64,000 nucleotides of DNA from Ruegeria sp. A3M17 (GCF_003318255.1 NZ_QOCF01000007.1:186001-250000), one strand, 5' to 3'. Positions 27,465 to 37,476 are shown, counted from the first letter of the stretch. Translations and numbers: made by a program. Notes: a model not told the origin generated them from the letters alone.

Positions 27465-29345
27465 ATGGACGATTTCCTTTACCAGGCTTCAATCTATCTG
27501 GCTGCCGCCGTGATAGCAGTGCCCTTGTCGGCACGTCTGGGGTTGGGTTCAGTTCTTGGTTATCTGGCCGCTGGCATTGTCATTGGCCCAGTCTTCGGGC
27601 TTGTTGGGGCCGAGACCGAAAGCCTGCAGCACGTGGCCGAATTCGGTGTGGTCATGATGCTGTTTCTGATCGGGCTCGAGCTTGAGCCGCGCGCCTTGTG
27701 GGACATGCGCGACAGGCTTCTGGGACTAGGCGGTCTGCAGGTGTTGCTGTCCACCGCAGTCATCGCTGCAGTTGCCATATATGCAAATCACCCTTGGTCG
27801 GTCGCACTAGCCGTCGGGTTAACCTTATCTCTGTCATCCACAGCGATTGTGCTGCAAACGTTGTCGGAAAAGGGGTTGATGCAGACAAATGGAGGTCGGG
27901 CGACGTTTTCGGTCCTTCTGACGCAGGACATCGCGGTCATTCCCATTTTGGCGATGCTGCCGCTTTTGGCGTTGCCTGCAATGCCTCATATCGAAAGCGA
28001 CGGCTCAATCGACCGCGGCGCGGATGCGCTGCATGAGGCCGGACATCATAGCTTGTCACTTGTTGAGGGCCTGCCCGGCTGGGCTGTTACGCTGGTCACC
28101 ATCGGCGCGGTTGCCTTCGTCATTCTAGCTGGCATCTACCTGACGCGTCCACTGTTCAGGTTCATCCACGCCACTAGGCTGCGCGAAATGTATACGGCGC
28201 TGGCGTTGATGATCGTCGTGGGAATTTCCTTCCTGATGACGCTTGTCGGGCTCTCCCCTGCTCTGGGCGCATTTCTGGCGGGTGTTGTTCTGGCAAGCTC
28301 AGAATTCCGGCACGAAATGGAGAGCGACCTTGAACCGTTCAAGGGCCTGTTCCTGGGGCTGTTCTTTATCACGGTCGGCGCCGGGATTGACGTTGGCTAT
28401 TTCTTCAACGACCCACTGGACCTGATCGGTCTGGCGCTACTGGTCATACTGGCTAAAGGGATCATCCTGTATCTGGTCGGTCGCGCGTTCCGGTTGCGCG
28501 GTCGGGATCACTGGTTGTTCACATTGGGTTTGGCGCAGGCAGGCGAATTCGGCTTTGTGCTGTTAGCCTTTTCAACGCAACAAAACGTCATCCCACCTGA
28601 TTTATCGCAAAAACTGCTGATGATTATTGCCCTTACAATGCTGATCACCCCGCTGCTATTCATTATCTTCGATCTGCTGTCGCGCCGTATGGGTGATGGC
28701 GTTCCCGAGGCCGAGCCCGATGAGATTGACGAGAAAGGCCCGGTCATCATTGCCGGCATTGGGCGTTTTGGTCAGATCGTGAACCGGTTGGTCCGCGCCA
28801 GCGGGTTCAAGACCGTCGTACTGGACCATGATATCGAGACAATCCAGTTGATGCGTCGTTTTGGCGTCAAAGGATTTCTGGGTGATCCCACGCGGCCAGA
28901 ATTGCTGCGCGCTGCGGGGCTTGAAAAGGCAACCGTGCTGGTGGCCGCAATGGATGACCCCAAGCAAGTCACACGTTTGGTCGGCTTTGCCCGGCGTCAA
29001 CGCCCGGATTTGCACATCGTGGCCCGCGCGCGTGATCGCACCCATGTCTACCAATTGTATCAGGCCGGAGCGAACGACATTGTCCGCGAGATGTTTGACG
29101 GATCGCTGCGGGCGGGTCGCTATGTCCTGGAAAACGTAGGTCTGAGCGAATACGAGGCGGCTCAGGCCGAGCAGACGTTCTATCACCACGACCGCGCCTC
29201 TGTGCGTGATCTGGCAGAATTGTGGATCCCCGGTATGCCGACCGGTGACAACAAGAAATACATCGAACGGGCGCGGCAGCTTGAAAAAGACCTGGAAACC
29301 GAGTTGCTGGAACTGGCCGAGAAACACGCAAAGAAGTCAGCCTGA
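27465..29345 (+). CDS. CPA2-family K+/H+ antiporter with TrkA-N domain (KefB/KefC/YbaL-like)
   Basis: This is a 626-residue inner-membrane cation:proton antiporter. Some 12 hydrophobic segments occupy residues 5-400 and include GLELEPRALWDMRDRLLGLG and the conserved LTQDIAVIPIL and GLAQAGEFGFVLLAF. A cytoplasmic nucleotide-binding TrkA-N domain starts at about 425 with PVIIAGIGRFGQIVNRLVRA and VLDHDIETIQLMRRFG. The family exports potassium in exchange for protons and is gated by nucleotide or glutathione state. It follows the Lrp gene by 19 bp, but functional linkage to tyrosine breakdown is doubtful. Confidence 0.9.
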   Translation: MDDFLYQASIYLAAAVIAVPLSARLGLGSVLGYLAAGIVIGPVFGLVGAETESLQHVAEFGVVMMLFLIGLELEPRALWDMRDRLLGLGGLQVLLSTAVIAAVAIYANHPWSVALAVGLTLSLSSTAIVLQTLSEKGLMQTNGGRATFSVLLTQDIAVIPILAMLPLLALPAMPHIESDGSIDRGADALHEAGHHSLSLVEGLPGWAVTLVTIGAVAFVILAGIYLTRPLFRFIHATRLREMYTALALMIVVGISFLMTLVGLSPALGAFLAGVVLASSEFRHEMESDLEPFKGLFLGLFFITVGAGIDVGYFFNDPLDLIGLALLVILAKGIILYLVGRAFRLRGRDHWLFTLGLAQAGEFGFVLLAFSTQQNVIPPDLSQKLLMIIALTMLITPLLFIIFDLLSRRMGDGVPEAEPDEIDEKGPVIIAGIGRFGQIVNRLVRASGFKTVVLDHDIETIQLMRRFGVKGFLGDPTRPELLRAAGLEKATVLVAAMDDPKQVTRLVGFARRQRPDLHIVARARDRTHVYQLYQAGANDIVREMFDGSLRAGRYVLENVGLSEYEAAQAEQTFYHHDRASVRDLAELWIPGMPTGDNKKYIERARQLEKDLETELLELAEKHAKKSA

Positions 29346-29373
29346 CCCGGCCCTGCCGGATCAGGCGGTTTGA

Positions 29374-30387
29374 TCAGCCGTCCGAAACACCCGCTTCCGC
29401 AAATGTCGCCATGCCGGAATGGCACGCGACCGCGCTTTTAAGTATGTTGATCGCCAGCGCCCCGCCCGAGCCTTCGCCCAAACGCAATCCAAGGCTCAAC
29501 AATGGCTCTTTGCCTAACTTGGCCAATACTGCGGCGTGCGCGCCTTCGGCACTTTGGTGGCCTGCAACCGTGTGATCCAATGCGCCCTCGGACATGTTTG
29601 CCAGACAGGCCGCAGCCGCCGAGCAGATAAAACCGTCCAGGATAACCGGGATACGCAAGGAGCGCGCAGCCGCGATGGCCCCGGCCATGGCTGCGATTTC
29701 ACGCCCGCCCAGACGGCGCAAGATTTCCAGCCCGTCGTCCGATCCGCCATGCAAGGCGATGCCTTCGGCCACGACGCGCGTTTTGTTGGCCAGACCGGCA
29801 TCGTCTACCCCAGTGCCACGCCCAGTCCAGTCAGCCGCCTCACCCCCAAACAGCGCGCATGCGATAGCAGCCGCCGGGGTCGTGTTGCCGATCCCCATTT
29901 CGCCAACCACCAGCAGGTCCGCGTCAGGGTCAACGGCGGTCCACCCGATGCGCAAGGCCTCAAGCAGTTCGTCTTCGGGCATCGCCGGGCCAGACGTGAA
30001 ATCCGCCGTGGGTCGGTCCAAATCCAGCGCGTGCACATTCATGGTCGCGCCCGCCGCCTTGGCCAACTGATTGATCGCCGCGCCGCCATGTTCAAAGTTC
30101 AGGACCATCTGAACGGTCACTTCCGGCGGAAAGGCCGACACGCCTTGCGCCGTGACGCCATGATTACCCGCAAATACGATGACCTGAGGGGCAGAGATCT
30201 GCGGCCGGGCATCCCCACGCCAGCCCGCATACCAAATCGCCAAATCCTCAAGCCGGCCCAATGCGCCGGGGGGTTTAGTCAGTTGTCCGTTACGCTCAGC
30301 AGCACCTTGCAGCGCATTGCCATCCGGTCCCGGAGCATTACTCAGGGCCTCGCGAAGGGTATTCAGGTCTTTTAATTCCGGCAGCAT
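29374..30387 (-). CDS. cobT: Nicotinate-nucleotide:dimethylbenzimidazole phosphoribosyltransferase
   Basis: This enzyme activates the lower ligand of cobalamin by making alpha-ribazole phosphate. It has 337 residues from the ATG at 30387 ([15 protein letters not shown]). Family features include [53 protein letters not shown] and the catalytic glutamate region [16 protein letters not shown] near the end. The frame is open far upstream, but only because it is antisense to cobS. It is divergent from cobS with 79 bp between; no cobalamin riboswitch was recognised there. Confidence 0.95.
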   Translation of the reverse strand: MLPELKDLNTLREALSNAPGPDGNALQGAAERNGQLTKPPGALGRLEDLAIWYAGWRGDARPQISAPQVIVFAGNHGVTAQGVSAFPPEVTVQMVLNFEHGGAAINQLAKAAGATMNVHALDLDRPTADFTSGPAMPEDELLEALRIGWTAVDPDADLLVVGEMGIGNTTPAAAIACALFGGEAADWTGRGTGVDDAGLANKTRVVAEGIALHGGSDDGLEILRRLGGREIAAMAGAIAAARSLRIPVILDGFICSAAAACLANMSEGALDHTVAGHQSAEGAHAAVLAKLGKEPLLSLGLRLGEGSGGALAINILKSAVACHSGMATFAEAGVSDG

Positions 30388-30466
30388 CCAAAGCCTCGTT
30401 GCATCAGAGTGGTCCTGTGTGTTTAACCGAAGCGTCCGATCCAACAAGACCCCGAAAGGCGCGGGA

Positions 30467-31231
30467 GTGAACAAAAACGACACCAAACTGTTTTCCGCGT
30501 GGGATTTTCCGCTGTCGCTGGTCCTGTTGACGCGTCTGCCGATGCCGCGCCTGCCGGAATATCTGTTTGCGCGGCAGGCCAATGCGGCCTGGGCCTTTCC
30601 CTTGGTGGGGCTGGTCGTTGGGGCGGCGGCCTGTGCCGTCGGTTGGACGGTCGGTGCATTCGGCCTGCCCGCATTCGCCAGCGCCGTGATACTTGTGGCA
30701 GTGCTGGTGATCGCCACAGGCGCGATGCATGAAGACGGGCTTGCGGACACGGTTGACGGGTTTTGGGGCGGGTTCAACACCGAACGCCGCCTGGAAATCA
30801 TGAAGGACAGCCATATCGGTGCTTATGGCGTTCTAACCCTGATCTTTACCCAATTACTGCGCGCCGCGCTGATCGCGGCGCTTCTGTCGGCCAACGCATT
30901 TGCGGGTATTCTGACGGCCTGCATCATCTCACGCGCAGTCATGCCCATCCTCATGGCAACTTTACCCAACGCCAGAAACAGCGGTTTGAGCCATTCGGTC
31001 GGCGGCCCAAGGGCCGAGACAGCTGCGATAGGCTTTGGCCTTGCGGTCATCTTATCGCTGCTGCTGATTGGACCAACCGCGCTGATGGCAACGGTATTTT
31101 CCGCGCTGATCGTTGGAATCCTGGCACTCGTCGCCAAGGCCAAAATCAAAGGGCAAACGGGCGATGTTCTGGGTGCCTCGCAACAACTGGCAGAGCTTGC
31201 GTTCCTTATGGCATTGGTTGCAACGCTCTAA
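30467..31231 (+). CDS. cobS: Adenosylcobinamide-GDP ribazoletransferase (cobalamin synthase)
   Basis: This integral membrane enzyme joins adenosylcobinamide-GDP with alpha-ribazole in the last step of cobalamin assembly. It has 254 residues with several membrane segments and the diagnostic motif [17 protein letters not shown], followed by [20 protein letters not shown] at 30467 with AAAGG upstream gives the usual N-terminus ([18 protein letters not shown] follows); longer readings have no family resemblance. The stop overlaps the convergent channel gene by 4 bp. Confidence 0.93.
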   Translation: MNKNDTKLFSAWDFPLSLVLLTRLPMPRLPEYLFARQANAAWAFPLVGLVVGAAACAVGWTVGAFGLPAFASAVILVAVLVIATGAMHEDGLADTVDGFWGGFNTERRLEIMKDSHIGAYGVLTLIFTQLLRAALIAALLSANAFAGILTACIISRAVMPILMATLPNARNSGLSHSVGGPRAETAAIGFGLAVILSLLLIGPTALMATVFSALIVGILALVAKAKIKGQTGDVLGASQQLAELAFLMALVATL

Positions 31232-31995
31232 GTCGTTCCGCCGGTTTCGATCCTGAGAGTTTCACCGCAGTGCTTGCAATGGACCGCATCGGGATCATGA
31301 CGGTAAAGGCCACAGTTTGAGCATTTGTGACGTACTTTCTGCGGCATGAAAATCGCCTGCGCCAACCGGACGAACAACGCCACGCCGACGATCATGATGA
31401 AGACCGAAAACAATTTGCCCCCCGGCGTCGCCAGCGTGATGTCTCCGAACCCGGTGGTCGTCAGGGTTGCCATAGTGAAGTAAAGCGCATCGATATAGGC
31501 GTGCGGGCTGTTTTCCGGGATGAAGAACACCAGAACGGCGGTGGACGTGGCGAACACGAACACCAACAGGTTGATCGCCGCGATCACTGCATCTTCATGC
31601 GTGCGAAAAAAGTCGCTGTCCCGTCGCAGGTCCCTTAGCAGGTGATAGGAATGGATCAGGCGCAACGCTCGTAAGATACGCAGGAACGCCAGATTCCACG
31701 GTAGAAACAGATCAAGAAACAGCGAAACGATCACAACAATGTCGGCCATCGTGTAGACTTGGCGCAGCAGCTTCCAGCGATCCTTTGAAATCCACATCCG
31801 CGCCGAAAAATCCAGCACGATGAAGAACCCAATGATCAGGCTGGCAACGGTAAAACCCGTGCCATGTTCGCCATTTGCCGTAGCGACAAAGAAAACGATG
31901 GTGATCGCGTCAAACAGGATCAAGCCATAGCGAAACCAGACGGAAATGGGGTCGTGGCCGATATATAGATATTTTACTGTTTGTTTTACGTTCAC
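31228..31995 (-). CDS. Voltage-gated-type K+ channel with C-terminal zinc ribbon
   Basis: This is a 255-residue six-helix ion channel subunit. An S4-like arginine-rich helix (FLRILRALRLIHSYHLLRDL) is followed by the pore loop with selectivity filter TLTTTGFGDITLATP and the S6 helix FSVFIMIVGVALFVRLAQ. After S6 comes an unusual zinc-ribbon tail with two CxxC pairs, HKCSNCGLYRHD and VHCKHCGETLRIE. The GFGD filter (instead of GYGD) is common in bacterial channels. It is convergent with cobS and overlaps it by 4 bp. Regulation through the zinc ribbon is possible but unproven. Confidence 0.88.
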   Translation of the reverse strand: MNVKQTVKYLYIGHDPISVWFRYGLILFDAITIVFFVATANGEHGTGFTVASLIIGFFIVLDFSARMWISKDRWKLLRQVYTMADIVVIVSLFLDLFLPWNLAFLRILRALRLIHSYHLLRDLRRDSDFFRTHEDAVIAAINLLVFVFATSTAVLVFFIPENSPHAYIDALYFTMATLTTTGFGDITLATPGGKLFSVFIMIVGVALFVRLAQAIFMPQKVRHKCSNCGLYRHDPDAVHCKHCGETLRIETGGTT

Positions 31996-32061
31996 TGTCT
32001 ACGCGCCTCTTCTTGCTGGAAAATTAGCCGTAAACAGAGCTTTCACCAAGCCATCAACGCG

Positions 32062-32089
32062 AAAAAGCCGCCCCCTTTCGGGAGCGGCC
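32062..32089 (-). terminator. Terminator of the carD-like gene
   Basis: On the minus strand a GC-rich stem, GCCGCTCCC paired with GGGGGCGGC around GAAA, is followed directly by TTTTT. It lies 23 bases after the stop of the CarD-family gene: a classical Rho-independent terminator. Confidence 0.85.
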
Positions 32090-32111
32090 AGGAAATTGAC
32101 TTGAAAAGCGA

Positions 32112-32630
32112 TCAGGCAGCCGCGGCCGCGCGCGAGGTCAGAACCTCATCAATCTGCTTGGCCGCCGATACTTCACCTGCGCCGGACACAGCCGCGACTT
32201 CGCGGGTCAGGCGTTCCAGCGCGGCTTCGTACAGCTGACGTTCAGAATAGCTCTGTTCGCGCTGGTCGTCAGTGCGGTGCAGATCGCGCACAACCTCGGC
32301 GATCGAGATCAGATCACCGGAATTGATCTTTTGTTCATATTCCTGTGCCCGGCGCGACCACATTGCACGTTTCACCTTGGCCTTACCCTTCAGGGTTCTC
32401 ATCGCCTGGCTGATAACGTCAGGCGAGCTGAGGGACCGCAGGCCGGATTCGGTAACCTTGTTGGTCGGCACCCGCAGGGTCATCTTGTCTTTTTCAAAAG
32501 AAATGACGAACAGCTCGAGCGAGTATCCCGCGACTTCCTGCTCTTCGATCGAGATGATCTGGCCCACACCATGGGCGGGGTAGACAACATAATCGTTCGG
32601 GCGGAACTCAAGCTTTTTCGACTTAGACAT
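32112..32630 (-). CDS. CarD-family transcriptional regulator
   Basis: This 172-residue protein binds RNA polymerase beta and stabilises open promoter complexes. The N-terminal RNA polymerase-interacting (Tudor-like) domain starts with EFRPNDYVVYPAHGVGQI, followed by a helical DNA-binding domain with KVKRAMWSRRAQEYEQKINS and DLHRTDDQREQSYSERQLYE. An alanine-rich end (SRAAAAA) closes the protein. In alphaproteobacteria it is frequently next to the 7Fe ferredoxin and S4-protein genes, as here. Confidence 0.93.
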   Translation of the reverse strand: MSKSKKLEFRPNDYVVYPAHGVGQIISIEEQEVAGYSLELFVISFEKDKMTLRVPTNKVTESGLRSLSSPDVISQAMRTLKGKAKVKRAMWSRRAQEYEQKINSGDLISIAEVVRDLHRTDDQREQSYSERQLYEAALERLTREVAAVSGAGEVSAAKQIDEVLTSRAAAAA

Positions 32631-32915
32631 ACAGGTTCATCCTTGGTTACGAGAGAGAGGCAGAGACAACAAAAGACCCCAAACCGTGCCAACATCTGGC
32701 CCGGTCAGGCGGTAAGTTTGTCAAAAAATCAGAACTCCAAAGCGTACATACTTACGGAGTCATCCCCATCTCATTCATCATTCAGTTTCTGAGTATATCA
32801 CAAAATTGCGACGCCCGAAAGTCCGCCCCCCGCAATGGTGAAGAAACCACAGACTTTTCAGAGCGATACAGCAGAAGAGCGCTATTCAAACCACCCGGTT
32901 CAGTTACCGAATCGC

Positions 32916-33254
32916 TTAACCGCCTTCACCGGGTGCTTCAGAGAAATACTTCTCCATTTTGCCTTCTTCGCCGTCACGCTCTTCCGCTTCAGGCAAGGGG
33001 TCTTTCTTGGTCACGATAACCGGCCATTGTTCCGAGAATTTTCGGTTGAACTCGACCCACTGTTCCATTCCAGGCTCAGTGTCGGGACGAATGGCGTCTG
33101 CAGGGCATTCGGGTTCACACACACCACAGTCGATGCATTCGTCGGGGTGAATGACCAAAGTGTTCTCACCTTCGTAAAAACAATCCACCGGACACACTTC
33201 GACGCAGTCGGTGTATTTGCAGCCAATGCAGTTTTCGGTGACGACATAGGTCAT
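32916..33254 (-). CDS. fdxA: 7Fe ferredoxin
   Basis: This is a 112-residue seven-iron ferredoxin carrying one 3Fe-4S and one 4Fe-4S cluster. The first cluster ligands are in [19 protein letters not shown], the second in [20 protein letters not shown]-terminal extension with [15 protein letters not shown] is typical of the FdxA type. It is a small soluble electron carrier; the partner is not identifiable from the sequence. The 285-bp gap between its 3' end and carD contains no gene. Confidence 0.95.
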   Translation of the reverse strand: MTYVVTENCIGCKYTDCVEVCPVDCFYEGENTLVIHPDECIDCGVCEPECPADAIRPDTEPGMEQWVEFNRKFSEQWPVIVTKKDPLPEAEERDGEEGKMEKYFSEAPGEGG

Positions 33255-33320
33255 TGTGGGATTCCCATTCTCGGTTTGGGCGTCTAGCTAATTCAGTCTG
33301 GCCCTCTCTTCAAGGTAGGA

Positions 33321-33686
33321 TCAACCATCCCGGGGGCGAGAAAGATCAAGCGCGCGCCTATCTTTCTTTGTTGGACGACCCTTTCCCTCGAATCCCGGGT
33401 TCTTAGGAGGCACGTCCTTCTTTTCCGTCATATCGAAGTACAATGTTTGTGCCTCGGTCGCCGGGCCACGCCGTTCCCCCAGTGCTTCGACGCGTACTAC
33501 GCGCACGATACGGCCTTGGGGGAAGGTCAGAACGTCACCGGGCCCAACGGCCTGTGCCGGTTTCAGAACCCGGTTTCCGTTCAATCGGACATGGCCGCCG
33601 CTGACCTGTTTGGCGGCCAGGCTGCGGGTCTTGAAGAACCGCGCCTGCCACAACCACTTGTCGATCCGCAGCTTGGCCTCGGCCAT
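33321..33686 (-). CDS. S4-domain RNA-binding protein (Hsp15/HslR-like)
   Basis: This is a 121-residue protein with a single S4 RNA-binding domain: LRIDKWLWQARFFKTRSLAA and GGHVRLNGNRVLKPAQAVGPG. A basic tail follows. E. coli Hsp15 binds free 50S subunits carrying a nascent chain and aids recycling; the same role is inferred. It starts 6 bp after the helicase stop codon, so the two are very probably in one transcript. Confidence 0.9.
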   Translation of the reverse strand: MAEAKLRIDKWLWQARFFKTRSLAAKQVSGGHVRLNGNRVLKPAQAVGPGDVLTFPQGRIVRVVRVEALGERRGPATEAQTLYFDMTEKKDVPPKNPGFEGKGRPTKKDRRALDLSRPRDG

Positions 33687-33692
33687 CGCAGA

Positions 33693-36524
33693 TCAGTTGC
33701 CGTCCTTCAAACCCATAAGCGCTGCTGCAAACGGGTTATCGGGATCGATCGCCTTTTCCTTTTTGGGCGGACGCGACGAGAAGGTCTTGCCACCTTGCGG
33801 TTTGCCACCCTTCTTGCCTTGCGGCTTGCCGCGACCGTCCTGCGGTTTGCCGCGCGGCTTGCCTTTGGCCGGCCCCTGCCCTTGCCGCTGTTCGCGGCGC
33901 GGAGCACGGTTCGCCGGGCGCTGACGCCCCCAGGTGAAAGTGTAGAACACCTCAACTTCGGTCTCATCTGAGGCGGGTTCGGTTGTTGGAGCCTCGGCTG
34001 CCGCCTCGGTGCTTTCGGTGGCCTCGGCTGGCGCCTCGGCGGTCGCGACGACCTCTTCGGCTTCTGCCTCGGGTGCCGGGGTTTCTTCGGCGGCGGGTTG
34101 TCCCGTCACATCGGTCGCAGGCTTTTCGGCCTCGACCGGTGCGGCTTTGACCTTTTCACGCTCACCGCGCTCGGCCTTATAGCCCAGCCCCTGCATCAGA
34201 TCCGCGAACTGCTCGAGCGTCATGCCGGTGATCGACAGCATATCGGGCTTGGCCTCAAAACCACCCCGGCTGTCTTCGGCACGCAGCATGTCTGCCAGAC
34301 GCTCCAGCATGTCGATACGGATCGAACGCTCGCCCGCATCGCGGTAACCGCACATGGTATCGTAGCCCTCGGGCGCACCTTTGGCGACCGGAACAGTGAC
34401 CAGACCCGGAGGCGGCGCGTCAGGGAATTCCTGCAGTCCACCGGCCAGCGCCCACAGCACCAAACGCAAGCGCGTGGGCGCAGGTTTCAGCAACAGCGGC
34501 ATGAAGATGGTGAACTGGCCAAACCGGATGCCGTGCTTGCGCAGGGCACCACGGGCGTCCTGATCCAGATCTTTGACCTCTTGCGCAACACCTTCGCGCG
34601 GCAAAACACCCAGCCCTTCAACCATGCGGAAGGCGAACCCTTTGGCCAGGCCTGACAGCTCTTCGTCGCGCGACAGGTTCAATAGCGGCTCAAACAGCGC
34701 GGCAACCTTTCGGTCGATGAAATGCTGCAAACGGCGCTGCACTTTCTGTTCGACATCCGGGCCTGCGGCCTCATCCACAAACACCTCGACCATCGGCTTG
34801 AGAGGTTCTGCCCCAGCAACCAACTTGCCAACAGCATACTCACCCCACATCAGGCCACCCTGATCGGTAAAATCAATTTCCGTATCGGGCGCGTTGTAAA
34901 AGCGGTCTGCACGCAGATGGAATTGCGGTGCGAGTGCTTGCAGAGAGGCCGATTTGAGAGCTTTCGCCTCGGTTCCCTGTGCGCTTTTGTCCGGGGTAAA
35001 CCGGAACCCTTCCAGACGACCGACGAATTCTCCTTCGACGGTCACTTCACCCTTGTCATTTACTTCGGCCAAAAGGGCCTCCTTCTGTTTGAGCCGGCGC
35101 AACAACACTGACGTGCGCCGGTCCACAAATCTCTGAGTCAAACGATCATGCAGAGCGTCCGACAGCCTGTCTTCTACAATGCGCGTTTCCGCGCGCCAAT
35201 GTGATTCGTCACGCACCCATCCGTTTCGTTGCGCAACATATGTCCAGGTGCGAATATATGCCAACCTTTTGGACAGTGCATCAATATCCCCGTCTGATTT
35301 GTCGATGCGGCGGATTTGCCGCGCCATGAACTCGTCAGGGATAGTGCCGCGTTCATGCAGGTGCCCGTAGATCACTTCGAGCAGGCTGGCGTGTTCCGCG
35401 TGGCTGATACCGCGAAAATCGGGGATTCGGCAAACATCCCACAGCAATCGGACGGACGGTCCATCGCTGGCACGAGCCATAACTTCGGCCTCTTGAGACA
35501 GCGATTTCAGCGCGTTCAGATCGTCTGCTGGTCGGGCTTTAATCAGATGTTCGCTGTCCGGGCTGACTTCCAGCGAGTCGATGAGAGCGTCAACCGAGCC
35601 GAACCGTAAAGCGGCATTCCGCCAGTTCAGTTTCTTCATCGGCGTGAACCGGCTGTCCATGATCGCCTGTGCGACCCCTTCGTCCAGCGGCGGCGCTTCA
35701 CCAGTCACCCCAAAGGTACCATCCGACATCCCGCGCCCTGCCCGACCTGCGATCTGCGCCAGTTCATTTGGGGCCAGGGGACGCATCCTTCGACCGTCGA
35801 ATTTCGTCAGCGACGAAAACGCCACGTGGTTCACATCAAGGTTCAAACCCATCCCGATAGCGTCAGTTGCAACGAGGTAGTCCACCTCACCGTTCTGATA
35901 CAGTTCGACCTGCGCATTCCGGGTGCGCGGGCTGAGCGCGCCCATAACCACGGCGGCCCCGCCCTTTTGGCGGCGCAGCAGCTCGGCAATGGCGTAGACG
36001 TTATCGACCGAAAACCCGACAATGGCGCTGCGTGCGGGCATGCGGCTGATCTTTTTCGAGCCGGAATAAACCAGCTGAGACATTCGTTCACGGCGAATGA
36101 ACTGCACTTCGGGCACCAGTGCCGCAATCGGTCCGCGCAGTGTGTCTGAGCCCAAAAACAGCGTCTCGTTCGTGCCGCGCGACCGCAGCAGACGGTCGGT
36201 GAAAATATGACCACGCTCGGGATCTGCACACAGCTGGATTTCGTCGATGGCTACGAAATCTGCACCCATGCCTTCGGGCATCGCCTCAACAGTGCAGACC
36301 CAATATTTAGCACGCGGCGGAACGATCCGCTCTTCACCCGTTACAAGGGCAACGACCGACGGCCCGCGGATCGCGACGATCTTGTCATAGACCTCGCGCG
36401 CCAGCAGACGCAGCGGCAGACCGATCACACCTGTCCGGTGTCCCAGCATCCGCTCAATCGCGTAATGGGTTTTACCTGTGTTGGTCGGGCCCAGTACGGC
36501 CACGATTCGGGATGACCCGCTCAC
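33693..36524 (-). CDS. SUPV3L1/SUV3-like superfamily 2 helicase
   Basis: This is a 943-residue ATP-dependent RNA/DNA helicase. Motif I is VLGPTNTGKTHYAIERML, motif II FVAIDEIQLCADPERGH (DEIQ form), and the C-terminal helicase half has DYLVATDAIGMGLNLDVNHV and ELAQIAGRAGRGMSDG (motif VI). The sequence then passes through a SUV3-type C-terminal domain to an acidic linker of Glu/Ala repeats (about 790-860), and ends in a basic Arg/Gly/Lys/Gln tail (about 880-925, GKPRGKPQDGRGKPQGKKGG) likely to bind RNA. Mitochondrial relatives work with RNA degradation enzymes; the bacterial role is inferred. Confidence 0.92.
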   Translation of the reverse strand: MSGSSRIVAVLGPTNTGKTHYAIERMLGHRTGVIGLPLRLLAREVYDKIVAIRGPSVVALVTGEERIVPPRAKYWVCTVEAMPEGMGADFVAIDEIQLCADPERGHIFTDRLLRSRGTNETLFLGSDTLRGPIAALVPEVQFIRRERMSQLVYSGSKKISRMPARSAIVGFSVDNVYAIAELLRRQKGGAAVVMGALSPRTRNAQVELYQNGEVDYLVATDAIGMGLNLDVNHVAFSSLTKFDGRRMRPLAPNELAQIAGRAGRGMSDGTFGVTGEAPPLDEGVAQAIMDSRFTPMKKLNWRNAALRFGSVDALIDSLEVSPDSEHLIKARPADDLNALKSLSQEAEVMARASDGPSVRLLWDVCRIPDFRGISHAEHASLLEVIYGHLHERGTIPDEFMARQIRRIDKSDGDIDALSKRLAYIRTWTYVAQRNGWVRDESHWRAETRIVEDRLSDALHDRLTQRFVDRRTSVLLRRLKQKEALLAEVNDKGEVTVEGEFVGRLEGFRFTPDKSAQGTEAKALKSASLQALAPQFHLRADRFYNAPDTEIDFTDQGGLMWGEYAVGKLVAGAEPLKPMVEVFVDEAAGPDVEQKVQRRLQHFIDRKVAALFEPLLNLSRDEELSGLAKGFAFRMVEGLGVLPREGVAQEVKDLDQDARGALRKHGIRFGQFTIFMPLLLKPAPTRLRLVLWALAGGLQEFPDAPPPGLVTVPVAKGAPEGYDTMCGYRDAGERSIRIDMLERLADMLRAEDSRGGFEAKPDMLSITGMTLEQFADLMQGLGYKAERGEREKVKAAPVEAEKPATDVTGQPAAEETPAPEAEAEEVVATAEAPAEATESTEAAAEAPTTEPASDETEVEVFYTFTWGRQRPANRAPRREQRQGQGPAKGKPRGKPQDGRGKPQGKKGGKPQGGKTFSSRPPKKEKAIDPDNPFAAALMGLKDGN

Positions 36525-36546
36525 CTTTGCCCCCTGCCCCAGCTTG

Positions 36547-37116
36547 TTAGAGGGCCGAGCCCTCGACCCGGGGCTTCAGTCGATTCACGGCATTGGTTAC
36601 TTCTTCGTGATGGGGATGTATAGCTAAAGCACGCTCATAAGCGTCCAGCGCTTTGTCGGGTCGATCGACGATCTCAAAAATCAGTCCCAATCCGTAAATA
36701 GCCTCGTAGTTGTTGGGGTTCAGCGTCAGGGCGTATTCCAGATCAGCCGCAGCCATACCGAAACGTTCGATCCCGAAAAAGGCCGATGCTCGCACGTGCC
36801 AGGCTTCCGCAAATTGCGGCGCGTGATCAGTCAGCGCAGTCAGATGCTGGATCGCAGCCAGCGAGTCGCCGTCCTCCAATGCCTCGCGCCCGCGTTCCAG
36901 CAACAGATCCGCCGAGGCCGAGCCAGACTGTGCCCACAGCGCCTTGAGCTGACGATCTATGTTCATCGCCTGTTCGGGGGTTGCCTCCGACAGTTGCAGC
37001 AATAGCTGTTCTTCATCCTTGGAATCCGCCGTTTGAGCGAAAGAAGGAATGGAAAACGTGACTAGAAGCGCTGTTGCCGCGACGATACCTTTGAGATTGG
37101 TGCTTGCAATGCTCAT
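36547..37116 (-). CDS. Periplasmic TPR protein
   Basis: This is a 189-residue exported protein. The signal peptide (TNLKGIVAATALLVTFSIPSFA) lies at the start when the ATG at 37116 is used; an upstream start at 37155 would bury it. Three TPR-like helical pairs follow, for example AAIQHLTALTDHAPQFAEAW, MAAADLEYALTLNPNNYEAI and DKALDAYERALAIHPHHEEV. It is likely a protein-protein adaptor; no enzyme domain is seen. It is divergent from the SCP2-like gene. Confidence 0.82.
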   Translation of the reverse strand: MSIASTNLKGIVAATALLVTFSIPSFAQTADSKDEEQLLLQLSEATPEQAMNIDRQLKALWAQSGSASADLLLERGREALEDGDSLAAIQHLTALTDHAPQFAEAWHVRASAFFGIERFGMAAADLEYALTLNPNNYEAIYGLGLIFEIVDRPDKALDAYERALAIHPHHEEVTNAVNRLKPRVEGSAL

Positions 37117-37185
37117 AACAACGTTCAGTGTAGCGCTGCGCCCGCGGATGTCCATTCCCGGCGCACAAACATAGTGAGGAGAATC

Positions 37186-37476
37186 ATGAGCGACACTCTG
37201 GAAAAAGCGGCAGCCGCGTTGAACGAAAAACTGTCGGGCGGCGATTTTACCGCGTCGGCAAAATTTGCCATCGCAGATCTGGGCTCAATCGTTTTGGACG
37301 CAAGCGGCGCGCGCGTCAGTGACGAAGAAACAGACGTCACCATGAACGCCGATGCGGACACGTTCGAACAAATACTCAGCGGTGAGTTGAACCCCACCGG
37401 CGCGTTCATGTCGGGCAAGCTGACCGTGGATGGTGACATGGGCGTTGCCATGCAACTGGCATCGGCACTGGCCTGA
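37186..37476 (+). CDS. SCP2 sterol-carrier-domain protein
   Basis: This small soluble protein (96 residues) consists of one SCP2-type lipid-binding domain. The core pattern is FAIADLGSIVLDASGARVSD, then DVTMNADADTFEQILSGELN and GKLTVDGDMGVAMQLASAL. Strong TGAGGAG lies before the ATG at 37186. The stop overlaps the start of the following hydrolase gene by one base (TGATG), so the two are translationally coupled. It probably presents or sequesters a hydrophobic substrate, perhaps for that hydrolase. Confidence 0.88.
   Translation: MSDTLEKAAAALNEKLSGGDFTASAKFAIADLGSIVLDASGARVSDEETDVTMNADADTFEQILSGELNPTGAFMSGKLTVDGDMGVAMQLASALA

Noticed and set aside
29536..30375. 279-codon plus-strand frame opposite cobT
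   Set aside because: Antisense shadow of a well-supported enzyme gene; no domain or ribosome site.
30388..30466. Cobalamin riboswitch between cobT and cobS
   Set aside because: The 79-base gap is too short and no B12-box-like sequence was seen.
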